Source: CAYUCJ01 sp049282265 (GTDB taxonomy: Bacteria; Desulfobacterota; DSM-4660; Desulfatiglandales; Desulfatiglandaceae). From it: a DNA stretch of 64,000 bases. The position numbers and the translations under genes are program-made. Under the pieces are notes generated by a model. The model searched no databases. It had not been told where the DNA came from and worked only from the letters and a program-made list of their open reading frames with translations. The stretch is taken from positions 7,367 through 71,366 of the forward strand of contig JBAPTR010000220.1 of assembly GCA_049282265.1 (NCBI GenBank), given 5' to 3'. The stretch's first letter is position 1, and each line of letters starts with the position of its first letter. Below, in pieces: positions 43,746-52,758 of the stretch.

Positions 43746-44306
43746 TCAATGTTTAGGGGAGGGTGCGAGATGGTTTTGCCCTTCGGGAAGATTCACAAGC
43801 TTGATGTACCCATAAGCTTTACGGGAAAATTCTATGATGAGCATTAGACTCCCGAGAAAAATAATGATCGTCAAAATCCACTTGGGAATTTCCAGGATTG
43901 TATAAGTAAAGGCCTTCGACAGGTATTGATCGTACGTCACCTTGGCGGCGAAAACGGCCAGAACCAGGCAAATCAGCGCACATATGATTGATGTGATGGT
44001 ATTGACGACCTTCTGTACTTTGGGGGGGAACAGATTTATAATAATGTCCATTTTGACATGAGAGTCCTTTTTCAGGACCCAGGCGCCAAGCAGAAAAGGG
44101 AGATAGAGCAGACTGAACTCGGCAATTTCCGTCACCCAGGGGAGGGGATAACTGAAGAAATACCGTGTGGCGATTCCCGCAGCTACGCTCAAAGCGGCAA
44201 AACTTAGCAAGATGCCGGCGAAGATCACAAATAAATTCATGATGCCGTTGTAGACAGCCACTATCCTTTGAGCAAACGTGGATGATTTTTTCATGTCTCG
44301 AAACAT
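43746..44306 (-). CDS. TRAP transporter small permease (DctQ-like)
   Basis: The 186-residue protein has four spans, with the DctQ features RYFFSYPLPWVTEIAEFSLLYLPFLLGAWVLKKDSHVKMDIII between spans two and three. It partners with DctM. A second ATG five codons in is an alternative start. It lies between dctP and dctM in the usual order. Confidence 0.93.
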   Translation of the reverse strand: MFRDMKKSSTFAQRIVAVYNGIMNLFVIFAGILLSFAALSVAAGIATRYFFSYPLPWVTEIAEFSLLYLPFLLGAWVLKKDSHVKMDIIINLFPPKVQKVVNTITSIICALICLVLAVFAAKVTYDQYLSKAFTYTILEIPKWILTIIIFLGSLMLIIEFSRKAYGYIKLVNLPEGQNHLAPSPKH

Positions 44307-44425
44307 TCAGGCTCAGGAATGTTGAAATACAAAAGCAAATCGGGGCTTCTGCCAGGTTTTCAGGAATTGCCCCGCGCGATCGTTCTGGAGAGGCCGATGC
44401 GATTCGCGCGGGACCATCCGCTTAG

Positions 44426-45433
44426 TTACTGCTTTCTGAGAAACTTTTCCAACTGATCCGTTACCTCGGGAAACCGGTCATGCTGATATTTCCAGCCGGC
44501 ATCGTAAGTCGTCTTCATCAACCATTCGCCGTCCTTGGGGTTCTTGAACTTGTAGAATTCGATGCCCATATCCTTCATTTTTTTCTCGGCGCCCTCAACG
44601 CGCCTGGCGGCCGCGTCCATTCTGGCCGCGTAAAATTCACCCATGGTGTCGTACATAAGTTTTTTCAGGTCATCCGGAAGCTTGTTCCAGGACTTCAAGT
44701 TCATGAGCGCTGTGGCCGTACCTTGGTAAAATTGGTAGTCCAGAACGTATTTGGTAACTTCCTGGCAGCCTAGGGCGACCCAGGTGGTAATGGGACAACC
44801 GGGAATGCCGTCCACCATTTTGCGCTCCATGGCCGTAAAGTAATCGGATATTTTTACCGGGGTGATGGTAGCGCCCCATGCCTTGGCCGCCGCTCGAGCG
44901 GCTGTGGCGACGCCAAGCATCATCTTTTTGAAATCTTCGGGTTTCTCCACCTTTTTGTTCAGGAAAATATAAAAGAAATTATTCTTGGTGGGGGCTGAGC
45001 GACCCAGCCAATAGAGGCCGTGATCCGCATGAAGCTTTTCGACATAGTCCATGAAGGCTTTGTTGGCCCGTTCCTCCTGGGGCGTGTAGTCACTCAGCAT
45101 TAACGCACCGACGCCAGGCACGACAGACTCATACCAACCCACCGTGGTGCTGCACATGTCTATGATGCCCTTCTGCGTGGCGTTACCCAGATCCGTGGGG
45201 GGGATCGCTTCCGGCCCGCCACGATAGATGATCTTCAGTTTGCCCTTGGCGCGCTCGTTTACCTTGTCCACAAACAGGGTCTGAAAATCCTTGGTTTCGG
45301 GTATGTTCTTGGGTAAAAATGAAGCCCAGTACAACTTGATCTCCTTAGCTGAGGCGGTTCCGCTTAGAGGAAGGAACAACAGACCCATTAAGACTATGGA
45401 TACGACCACACAAACATAACTCATTTTTTTCAT
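44426..45433 (-). CDS. TRAP transporter substrate-binding protein (DctP-like)
   Basis: This 335-residue periplasmic protein has a signal peptide (1 to about 29, ending ASA-KEIKLYWASF). The DctP family features are FVDKVNERAKGKLKIIYRGGPEAIPPTDLGNATQKGIIDM, and GATITPVKISDYFTAMERKMVDGIPG with the conserved region that contacts the carboxylate. AGGAGG precedes ATG 45433. It delivers a carboxylate to DctQM encoded downstream. Confidence 0.94.
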   Translation of the reverse strand: MKKMSYVCVVVSIVLMGLLFLPLSGTASAKEIKLYWASFLPKNIPETKDFQTLFVDKVNERAKGKLKIIYRGGPEAIPPTDLGNATQKGIIDMCSTTVGWYESVVPGVGALMLSDYTPQEERANKAFMDYVEKLHADHGLYWLGRSAPTKNNFFYIFLNKKVEKPEDFKKMMLGVATAARAAAKAWGATITPVKISDYFTAMERKMVDGIPGCPITTWVALGCQEVTKYVLDYQFYQGTATALMNLKSWNKLPDDLKKLMYDTMGEFYAARMDAAARRVEGAEKKMKDMGIEFYKFKNPKDGEWLMKTTYDAGWKYQHDRFPEVTDQLEKFLRKQ

Positions 45434-45616
45434 CTCAAAACCTCCTGTTTTTTGTTAGGTGCCCTATTATCGGCCGTTTCAACCTCAATAACAGGCCCAT
45501 GTCCCGTTCCGAGTCGGCAGGTCGTCTCTTGTATTCCAAACGCGACATACAGGCCATTTTCCGAATCCTTAAGTCTTCATCCTCTAACCGTTAAGGAGCA
45601 GACGGTGTAAGCGGTC

Positions 45617-46405
45617 TCATCTCTCCTGATAGCCTAGCATCTTTGAAAATTCGGCGGACTCCCTGCGGGTCGCCTCTTCGATGTGTCTTCTCTTGTTGTC
45701 ATCAAAATTAAAATCGGGCGTGATAACTGCCAAAGCGGCAATGACTCTTTTATATAAGTCGAAAACGGGCGCGGCGACAGCGATGGTATGGGGATTGAGT
45801 TCCCGGAAGTTGTAGGCCAACGCCTCTTCACGGATTTTCTTTATTTCGCGCCACAGGCGTTCGGTTTCGGTGATCGTGTTGGAAGTGAAAGGGACGAATT
45901 GGACGGACTTCATATACTGTTCAATCTCGGTCTTTGTCCGATAGGCCAGAATGCATTTGCCGGCGGCGGTGGCATACAGCGGAGCGCGTTGGCCAAGTTC
46001 GGCTAACCGCTCGACCTCGCCCGAAATTGTCTCATTTCGAATCCTGGCGTGGCCGGCCAGTATTTTGGCCACCATAACCACTTCCAATCCATTGGGGATT
46101 TCCATGGCGGTGGTTTCCTCAGTCTCCTCGTTTAGCTTCCTCAAAAACCGCTGGCCCATCCTGACCAAATCGAGATTGTCCAAATAGCGTCCCCCCATGG
46201 ACAGGTTTAAAGGCCCCAGTTGATATCGCTTCGAGGAGGGGGCCATGGCGAGCCAATCGTATGAGGTCAGACTTCCCAGAATTTTGGACAAGGTGCTTTT
46301 TGGGAGGTCGAGCGTCTCCGCCAAGTCGGCGTTGGTCAGCCCATTCCTGGACTCGCCGACTGCTTTTAGAATACGGGTAATTCGATCAACGGCTTTAACG
46401 ATCAT
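45617..46405 (-). CDS. IclR family transcriptional regulator
   Basis: The 262-residue regulator has a winged helix-turn-helix (about 4-65: DRITRILKAVGESRNGLTNADLAETLDLPKSTLSKIL) and an IclR effector domain (about 80-250: RIRNETISGEVERLAELGQRAPLYATAAGKCILAYRT). It stands at the head of the TRAP block on the same strand, 183 bp upstream of dctP, and a 19-bp palindrome lies just before its start. It probably senses the TRAP substrate or a breakdown product. Confidence 0.93.
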   Translation of the reverse strand: MIVKAVDRITRILKAVGESRNGLTNADLAETLDLPKSTLSKILGSLTSYDWLAMAPSSKRYQLGPLNLSMGGRYLDNLDLVRMGQRFLRKLNEETEETTAMEIPNGLEVVMVAKILAGHARIRNETISGEVERLAELGQRAPLYATAAGKCILAYRTKTEIEQYMKSVQFVPFTSNTITETERLWREIKKIREEALAYNFRELNPHTIAVAAPVFDLYKRVIAALAVITPDFNFDDNKRRHIEEATRRESAEFSKMLGYQER

Positions 46406-46423
46406 TGGGCACCCAGTTTCATA

Positions 46424-46442
46424 TTAGAAATACAGTTTCTAA
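46424..46442 (-). promoter_or_regulatory. Palindromic operator upstream of the IclR gene
   Basis: TTAGAAA-TACAG-TTTCTAA is a perfect palindrome of two 7-bp arms with a 5-bp centre, starting 19 bp before the regulator's ATG. IclR family operators are palindromes with similar AAA/TTT-flanked arms. A TTGACA (complement of 46457-46462) lies just upstream on the same strand. Autoregulation is inferred. Confidence 0.55.
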
Positions 46443-46617
46443 AATAGAATTCGGCTTGTCAAGAAAAAAGTAAAGGAATCGCTTGAAGTTGGACTTTTGG
46501 TTTGCCGGGTTAGCATTGGGCCAAGCCAAGAGGTGGAAAAAGGGGGTACAGCTCCAAGGCTCTCAAATAATATCATGATCGGTGCGGGTTCCGGAAGGTC
46601 CATTTACAAATCAGTTG

Positions 46618-46761
46618 CTATTGAAAGGGAAGTGCTGCTTCCGATATTCCTTTTATATCGGATATGAGATCATCATAACGGCTTAAAATATCTTCCAAAA
46701 TCTTGAGCATCAGAGGATCTTGGAGTTCTTTCGGTTTATGGATGATTTCAGCAAGGCCCAT
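46618..46761 (-). CDS. Possible small protein, 47 residues
   Basis: A short frame from ATG 46761 to TAG at 46618-46620 encodes a mostly helical, acidic protein: MGLAEIIHKPKELQDP, then LMLKILEDILSRYDDLISDI. No family is recognised and the ribosome site is weak. The amphipathic pattern argues slightly for a real gene. It sits in an otherwise gene-free 683-bp gap; the rest of that gap holds only the hairpin at 46814-46866 and a degenerate trace of repeat family 1 near 47000-47058. Confidence 0.35.
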   Translation of the reverse strand: MGLAEIIHKPKELQDPLMLKILEDILSRYDDLISDIKGISEAALPFQ

Positions 46762-46813
46762 TTACCGGTTGCAAGATTGTATTGAAGTGTTATATATATC
46801 TCTTGTTCGATAA

Positions 46814-46866
46814 CGATCTTTTTCTCTTGGTTCTGGTTGGCAAACTCTAACCATAGAAAGAGATCG
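46814..46866. repeat. Imperfect inverted repeat in the gap before the redox block
   Basis: CGATCT (46814-46819) and AGATCG (46861-46866) enclose further pairs (TTTCT/AGAAA and GGTT/AACC) in an imperfect hairpin. It could act as an operator or RNA element of unknown role. Confidence 0.35.
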
Positions 46867-47088
46867 TATTTTATTCAACACCTTAGCGCATGCGAACACT
46901 CTTGAACGTTACCAAATGATAAGTATGAGACTGAAGGGAATCCTTGTCCCTTTGGTACGACAGCGTGGTATGATTATTGCTTTTGTGAAAATGACGCGCT
47001 TTGATTTGCGATCTGCGCACCTGTCCATGGGTGCGGCAAGGACTTTGTGAAGTCATTCTAATTTTGCTGGAGGAACTGGAGGAAGATT

Positions 47089-49173
47089 ATGGAGAGAGAA
47101 GTCTACAGTAACTGTTTTATGTGCTCGGTCCGGTGTCCCATAAGGGTCATTGAGGAAAATGACGATGTCAAATGGATCGAAGGAAATCCTCACGTGGCCG
47201 GCATTGATGGCGCCCTCTGCCCGAGGGGTTCAGCCGGCATGTCTCTCCTGAAGGACCAGGAACGCGTCCAGACGCCTATGATCAGGACGGGACCGAGGGG
47301 ATCCGGCAAATGGAAACGGGCCACCTGGGACGAGGCCCTCGATTACGTTGCGGACAAGATGAAAAAGATCATCAAGAAATATGGCGGGCAAAGCGTCGTG
47401 CTGGGCGAGAGGACGCAACAGTCCACCCATGTGAGCAAGACCTTCCTGAAGGCCATAGGGTCCCCCAACCATTTCACCCACGACGCCTTGTGCAAGGGTT
47501 CCGTGAATACCGCATGCCGATCGCTTTTCGGCTATACCGATTCCCAGATGGGCGTGGATATGGGGAACTCCAAGCACATCGTCCTCTATGGGCGAAATAT
47601 TATGGAATCCATTGAAGTCAAGCCGACCCGAAGCGTCATGAAGGCCCTGGATAAGGGGGCAAAGCTGACCTACATTGACCCGAGGGTCACCGTCACGGCA
47701 ACCAAGGCTCATCGTTACTGGATGATTCGGCCCGGGACCGACCTGGCCCTGAACTACGCCCTCATGCACGTCATCATCAAGGAAAGGCTGTATGACAAAC
47801 CCTATGTGGACCGCTGGGTAAAGGGCTTTCAGGAACTCCAGGCTTTTGTCCAGCCTTACACTCCTGAATGGGCCGAGGAAGAAACCGGCATCCCGGCACA
47901 GGAAATGATTACACTGGCCCGGGAATTGGCCAAAGACAAACCCTCTGTCCTCTTTCACTTCGGGTATCGCGGGGCCAACAATTCAAATGAGATCTATCTG
48001 AGACGCTCCATTATGATCCTGAATACACTGATGGGGAGCATCGAGTCGAAAGGCGGTTTCTTTTTCAAAAAGGGCCCGGGCGAAGTCGGCGGCAAACCGG
48101 CTCGCAAATTGACGGAACAGAAATTTCCCAAGATCGAGGCCGTGCGCTTTGACAAGGTGGGGACCCCCGATTTTCCCTTGCCGGACCCCAACCACGGTCT
48201 GGGACAAATGCTCCCTGCAGCCATCTTGAATGAAGATCCCTATCCTATCAAGGCCTTAATTGTCTACCGCTTTGACCCGCTCATGTCCATCCCGGATAAC
48301 AGCCTGACCCTGGAGGCCCTGAAAAAACTGGATCTGGTCGTTTCCATTGAGATCAATTACAGCGACATCGCCTGGTATTCGGACGTGATCCTGCCGGAGT
48401 CCATGTTCCTTGAACGCACCGACTGCCCCAGACAGGCCAACGGTCTGAAACCGCAGATGTTCCTGAGACGGCAGGTCGTCACCCCCCGTTACGACACCAG
48501 GCACGGCGCCATTATCCTGAAACAACTCGGTGAACGGTTGGGTATTGGTGACTATTTCCCCTACAATACCATAGAAGATCTCGTGAAGTGGCAGTTGGAA
48601 GGGACAGGGTTCTGTTTCGAGGACTTTGAAAAGAAGGGTTTTGTGGCCTATACGGACAAACAGATTTTCTGGGACAGGAATGACGGAATCAAATTGAAGA
48701 CGCCTTCCGGTAAGATAGAATTCGTGTCTTCCCTGTTGGAAAATGCCGGGTTCGAGTCTTTCCCCGCCTATGAACATTTCCCATCACCTCCCAAGAACGA
48801 GTTCAGGCTTGTGGTGGGGAGATGTGCCTTGCACACCCATGTATCAACGCAAAACAATCCCTATCTGAACGAAATCGTGTCTGAGAACAAGCTCTGGATC
48901 AATTCCAGCCAGGCAGCGAACCTGGGAATTTCAGACGGGAGCCTGGTAACGGTTGCATCCAGCAGGGCTTCCGGGAATATCAAGGCCTATGTGACGGACC
49001 TGATTCACCCCGAGGTCGTATTTATGCTGCACGGCTTTGGTCATCAGGGAGAGAGGGGGACGCGCGCCTTTAACAAAGGGATATCCGATGCCCTGTTGCA
49101 GGAAAATATTTCGGATATGATCGGCGGGAGCCCCGCCCTTCACGAGACCTTAGTCACCGTGAAGCCTGCCTAA
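47089..49173 (+). CDS. Molybdopterin-dependent oxidoreductase catalytic subunit, cytoplasmic
   Basis: The 694-residue protein is a member of the DMSO-reductase superfamily. An N-terminal 4Fe-4S site has Cys9, Cys12, Cys16 and Cys44 (CFMCSVRC...LCPRG). The likely molybdenum/tungsten ligand is Cys135 in HDALCKGSVNTACRS. Pterin-binding segments follow (DPRVTVTATKAHRYWMIRPGTDLALNYAL; VVGRCALHTHVSTQNNPYL; GSLVTVASSRASGNIKAYVT). It resembles the PsrA/PhsA and related branches but has no Tat signal, so it should act in the cytoplasm. It heads a run of electron-transfer genes. The substrate is unknown. Confidence 0.9.
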   Translation: MEREVYSNCFMCSVRCPIRVIEENDDVKWIEGNPHVAGIDGALCPRGSAGMSLLKDQERVQTPMIRTGPRGSGKWKRATWDEALDYVADKMKKIIKKYGGQSVVLGERTQQSTHVSKTFLKAIGSPNHFTHDALCKGSVNTACRSLFGYTDSQMGVDMGNSKHIVLYGRNIMESIEVKPTRSVMKALDKGAKLTYIDPRVTVTATKAHRYWMIRPGTDLALNYALMHVIIKERLYDKPYVDRWVKGFQELQAFVQPYTPEWAEEETGIPAQEMITLARELAKDKPSVLFHFGYRGANNSNEIYLRRSIMILNTLMGSIESKGGFFFKKGPGEVGGKPARKLTEQKFPKIEAVRFDKVGTPDFPLPDPNHGLGQMLPAAILNEDPYPIKALIVYRFDPLMSIPDNSLTLEALKKLDLVVSIEINYSDIAWYSDVILPESMFLERTDCPRQANGLKPQMFLRRQVVTPRYDTRHGAIILKQLGERLGIGDYFPYNTIEDLVKWQLEGTGFCFEDFEKKGFVAYTDKQIFWDRNDGIKLKTPSGKIEFVSSLLENAGFESFPAYEHFPSPPKNEFRLVVGRCALHTHVSTQNNPYLNEIVSENKLWINSSQAANLGISDGSLVTVASSRASGNIKAYVTDLIHPEVVFMLHGFGHQGERGTRAFNKGISDALLQENISDMIGGSPALHETLVTVKPA

Positions 49174-49203
49174 TATTCTATGTTGCGATTCCGGAGGAAA
49201 ACG

Positions 49204-49707
49204 ATGAGCAAATACTACCTGTTTCAAGATGCCAAGAAATGCATTGGATGCCACAGTTGTGAAGTTATCTGCAAGAGCAACAAAAATTTGCCTGTGGGCC
49301 CGAAGGTTTGCCAGATCCTGACCATCGGACCCAGACTGGTTGACAGTGTTCCCAAGGCGGCCTATATCTTTATGCCCTGTTTTCACTGCGAAGACCCGTG
49401 GTGTGTAGCTGCCTGCCCCACAGGGGCCATGCAGAAGCGTGCCAAGGACGGCATCGTGTTTATCGATCACGATCTCTGTGTGGGGTGCAAGACCTGCATG
49501 TCCGCATGTCCATGGGGGGCTCCCCAGTGGGACCCGGAATTGGGGAAAGCGGTGAAGTGCGATTATTGTATGGATCGCGTGGACCGCGGGCTCAAACCGG
49601 CCTGTGTGACCATTTGCACCACAAGCTGTCTCCATTTTGGAGAGTCGAACGAGATTCCGGCGATCCGCCGGGAGCGGTATGCAAAGGCCGTGGCGGCCTT
49701 GGACTAG
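49204..49707 (+). CDS. Four-cluster ferredoxin subunit (PsrB/HycB/DmsB-like)
   Basis: The 167-residue protein holds four 4Fe-4S motifs: CIGCHSCEVIC, CFHCEDPWCVAACP, CVGCKTCMSACP, and CDYCMDRVDRGLKPACVTIC. This is the layout of the electron-transfer subunit of molybdopterin oxidoreductases. It would pass electrons between the catalytic subunit and its partner. GGAGG precedes ATG 49204. It lies 30 bp after the catalytic gene and has no export signal. Confidence 0.94.
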   Translation: MSKYYLFQDAKKCIGCHSCEVICKSNKNLPVGPKVCQILTIGPRLVDSVPKAAYIFMPCFHCEDPWCVAACPTGAMQKRAKDGIVFIDHDLCVGCKTCMSACPWGAPQWDPELGKAVKCDYCMDRVDRGLKPACVTICTTSCLHFGESNEIPAIRRERYAKAVAALD

Positions 49708-49808
49708 CCTCATCTTAATGACTTTTCAAGCAAGGGTTTATTGAGCTTTAGAAATTTCAACAAAGTATTCCTCTCTTGGGATAACGAAAGCCAGCCCTCT
49801 GGACCAGG

Positions 49809-51980
49809 ATGTTTGCTATGGATAAGAATAACTGCCCGGTGGCAGATAATGTAAGAAGACTTTCCGATATTCTTGCCCGGGGCCGCATATCTCTGGCCCG
49901 TGGCAGGCAGTGGGCCGAGGATATCCTGAGACTCATGAAGGACCTTGCCTCCGGTCGTGGTGGACCGGATCACTTCCCGGCCATAGAGGTGCTTTCAAAA
50001 CGGCTGGCCGGGGAAGAGGAAAACCAGACCTGCGTTGAAATCGGTCAGATGCTCCTGTCGGAACTTAAGGCGCATCGGGAAGTATTTCTGAGCCACCTGG
50101 AAACACGCAATTGTCCTCTCGGTGACTGTATCGCGTTGAGCCCCGCCCCTTGCCAGATGGCCTGTCCGTCGGGCATTGATGTCCCGGGCTATGTCACCCT
50201 GATCGGGCAGGGTCTTGACGATGAAGCCGTTGAATTGATTCGAAAAGACAACCCCTTTCCCTGGATTTGCGGCCTGGTCTGCACACATCCCTGCGAATTC
50301 ATGTGTGTTCGGGGCCGCATCGATGAACCCATTGCCATCAAGGACCTCAAGGGATTTGCGGCCGAGAGGGCCATGTCGGAGGGGCATTACAGAAACCCCG
50401 AAAAAGCTCCGGACAATGGGCGTAAAGTCTGTATCATCGGGGCCGGTCCCGGAGGACTGACGACCGCCTACTACCTGGCTCTCAAAGGTTACCGAATCAC
50501 CATGATCGAGTCCCTCCCCATGGCAGGGGGGATGATGATGGTGGGGATACCCCGGTACAGACTTCCCCGTGAAGTCATTGACCGGGAAGTGGCCATGATA
50601 GAGGACCTTGGGGTGGAAATACGCTACAACACTCACCTGGGGAGAGACATCACCCTTGATGAACTGAAAAATGAGGGATTCAAGGTCTTTTTCATTGCCG
50701 TGGGTGCCCATGGGTCCTCAAAAATGCGCATTCCAGGAGAGGACGACTTCCCTCAGGTCCGGGATGCCATTGATTTTCTGAAGCGGATTGCATTGGGCGA
50801 ACATCATATGCCCGGAAGAAGAGTAGCCGTTATTGGAGGCGGAAACGTTGCCATGGATGCAGCCAGAAGCTGCATTCGACTGGGGTGCGATGAGGTCACC
50901 GTCGTCTACCGCAGGAGGCGGTCCGACATGCCCGCCAATGAAGAAGAGGTCCAGCAGGCGGAAGAAGAGGGTGTGAAATTCAGTTTTCTGACAACCCCTC
51001 TGGAGATTCTGGGCCGGGACAACAGGGTAAACGCACTTCACTGCCTCAGGACGGAGATGGGAAAGGTCGATGAAAGCGGGAGAAGAAGGCCGGTCGTCGT
51101 CAAAGGCAGCGACTTCTCCATGGAAGTGGATGCCGTGATTTCAGCTATCGGGCAAACCATTGACAGGACCGGTTTTGAATCCCTGGATGACCTGCAGTGG
51201 ACGCGACGTCAAACGATTCGGGTGGACCAAGCCAGCATGATGACCGCGATGGATGGTTTCTTTGCCGCTGGGGACGTCGTCTCCGGCCCGGCAACGGTCG
51301 TTGAGGCTATAGGAGGCGGAAAACGGGCGGCGGAGGCCATTGACAGGTATTTTGAGGGCATTCCCCAGCCTAAGATGCTCTCCGTTCCGGTACGTCGACA
51401 ACATCTGGGCTGCCTGGAGGTTCCCGCCACCACAAAGATGAGCCTTGACAGGCCTCAAATGTCCATGCTGGGGAACGATCGGAGACGCGTTACCTTTCAG
51501 CAGGTGGAACTGGGCCTTTTGGAAAAAGGCGTGAGAGAAGAAGCAAGTCGCTGCCTGAGATGTGATATCTGCGTTCGATGTGGTGCCTGTGTGGATATCT
51601 GCCGCGACAAGATGGGCGTGGACGCCCTCCAGATGGGGTATCTGGATTTTGATAAACCAGGACGCACGGACTTCAGGGTTGCCGCGGAGAGATGTATCCT
51701 TTGCGGGGCATGCGCCGCAAACTGTCCCACCGGCGCCATGCGCATGGAAGACAAGGAGGGCGAGAGAATTCTGAGCCTTTGCGGCACCGTGTTGAACCGT
51801 CTTGAACTTGAATTCTGCGACGATTGTGGGAGCCCGCTGGGGCCGGCCAGGTACCATGATTTCATAAAGCGGAAAACGGAAGGCATAGGCGCAACGATCA
51901 GGGACGGGAATCTCTGTATGGCATGCGCCAGAAAAGCAGCAGCAAAAAAACACGGCGAGAATATGCCGCCGATCGCCTGA
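49809..51980 (+). CDS. GltD-like FAD/NAD(P)H oxidoreductase with C-terminal ferredoxin domain
   Basis: The 723-residue protein has about 95 residues of unrecognised N-terminal helix, then a GltD-type Fe-S domain (CPLGDCIALSPAPCQMACPSGID, CGLVCTHPCEFMCVRG), an FAD-binding site (IIGAGPGGLTTAYYLALKG), an NAD(P)H site (VIGGGNVAMDAARS) and the closing GDVVSGPATVVEAIGGGKRAAEAI. The C-terminus adds two 4Fe-4S motifs (CDICVRCGACVDIC; CILCGACAANCP) and two CxxC pairs (CDDCG; CMACA). It is probably the NAD(P)H-reactive part of a complex with the molybdopterin enzyme. ATG 49818 is an alternative start. Confidence 0.9.
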   Translation: MFAMDKNNCPVADNVRRLSDILARGRISLARGRQWAEDILRLMKDLASGRGGPDHFPAIEVLSKRLAGEEENQTCVEIGQMLLSELKAHREVFLSHLETRNCPLGDCIALSPAPCQMACPSGIDVPGYVTLIGQGLDDEAVELIRKDNPFPWICGLVCTHPCEFMCVRGRIDEPIAIKDLKGFAAERAMSEGHYRNPEKAPDNGRKVCIIGAGPGGLTTAYYLALKGYRITMIESLPMAGGMMMVGIPRYRLPREVIDREVAMIEDLGVEIRYNTHLGRDITLDELKNEGFKVFFIAVGAHGSSKMRIPGEDDFPQVRDAIDFLKRIALGEHHMPGRRVAVIGGGNVAMDAARSCIRLGCDEVTVVYRRRRSDMPANEEEVQQAEEEGVKFSFLTTPLEILGRDNRVNALHCLRTEMGKVDESGRRRPVVVKGSDFSMEVDAVISAIGQTIDRTGFESLDDLQWTRRQTIRVDQASMMTAMDGFFAAGDVVSGPATVVEAIGGGKRAAEAIDRYFEGIPQPKMLSVPVRRQHLGCLEVPATTKMSLDRPQMSMLGNDRRRVTFQQVELGLLEKGVREEASRCLRCDICVRCGACVDICRDKMGVDALQMGYLDFDKPGRTDFRVAAERCILCGACAANCPTGAMRMEDKEGERILSLCGTVLNRLELEFCDDCGSPLGPARYHDFIKRKTEGIGATIRDGNLCMACARKAAAKKHGENMPPIA

Positions 51981-51999
51981 AATCAGAAGGAGAAATCAA

Positions 52000-52212
52000 A
52001 TGACGTTTCGTAGAGGCCAGAGGGTAGAAGTGTTCAGGAAATCTCTCGACGAGAGCTGGCAGCCGTTCATGGACAACTTCATCGGTGCCCATGGTATTGT
52101 TACCGACCCCGACACGGCCAAGAATGACATCGATGCGCTTATTGAGGTCACTTTGGACGAAGAGGGGACCCACCGATTTCCCCAGGATTGCCTCCGCTCT
52201 CTGGAGGGGTAG
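52000..52212 (+). CDS. Small protein of the redox block, unknown function
   Basis: A 70-residue acidic protein (RRGQRVEVFRKSLDESWQPF, DNFIGAHGIVTDPDTAKNDI, LIEVTLDEEGTHRFPQDCLRSLEG). The pattern of short beta strands resembles SH3-like small barrels, but I recognise no family. AAGGAG precedes ATG 52000. It lies 19 bp after the GltD-like gene and before the CBS gene, so it is likely in the same operon. Confidence 0.75.
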   Translation: MTFRRGQRVEVFRKSLDESWQPFMDNFIGAHGIVTDPDTAKNDIDALIEVTLDEEGTHRFPQDCLRSLEG

Positions 52213-52291
52213 CGTCCATGGCGCCGGTCTCCGGCATCCTGAAATCGGAGAAGCGCTTTCTTGATAGGGATTTGGAAAAGAGAGGAAGACG

Positions 52292-52741
52292 ATGAGACTC
52301 CAAGAGATCCTGAACGAGACAAACAGGGCATTTTTTTTCATTGAAAGCTCCCAGAACGCTGAAGAGGCCATCAGCCTCCTGTCGGAAAAGCATCTGAGTG
52401 CCCTGATTGTCACTGAAGATGATCGGCCTGTGGGTATTTTTACCGAACGGGATGTCGTGCTGGCCTACATTCGATGCGATAAGCGGCCCTTCAATCAAAT
52501 CCTCCTGAAAGATGCCATGACCAACAAGCTGATCGTGGGGAAATCGGATGATGACGTTGAGAAGACCATCGGCCTCATGGTCCAGGCCGACATCAGGCAT
52601 CTGCCCATCTTTGAAGGGCGGGAGATTGTGGGTGTGATCTATATTTGCGACCTCCTGCATCACTACCTGGGCAGCCTGAGTACGGAACTCCGGTATCTGG
52701 AGGATTATCTGGCAGACCTGCATGACGCCGGCAAGGACTAA
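52292..52741 (+). CDS. Two-CBS-domain protein
   Basis: The 149-residue protein consists of two CBS units. The first includes AEEAISLLSEKHLSALIVTEDDRPVGIFTERDVVLA and the second VEKTIGLMVQADIRHLPIFEGREIVGVIYICDLL, followed by a C-terminal helix. Such pairs bind adenine nucleotides and act as energy or redox sensors. Its place between two electron-transfer genes suggests control of that complex by ATP, AMP or NAD(P)H status (inference). Confidence 0.92.
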   Translation: MRLQEILNETNRAFFFIESSQNAEEAISLLSEKHLSALIVTEDDRPVGIFTERDVVLAYIRCDKRPFNQILLKDAMTNKLIVGKSDDDVEKTIGLMVQADIRHLPIFEGREIVGVIYICDLLHHYLGSLSTELRYLEDYLADLHDAGKD

Positions 52742-52758
52742 TCGGAGGACACCAGGAC

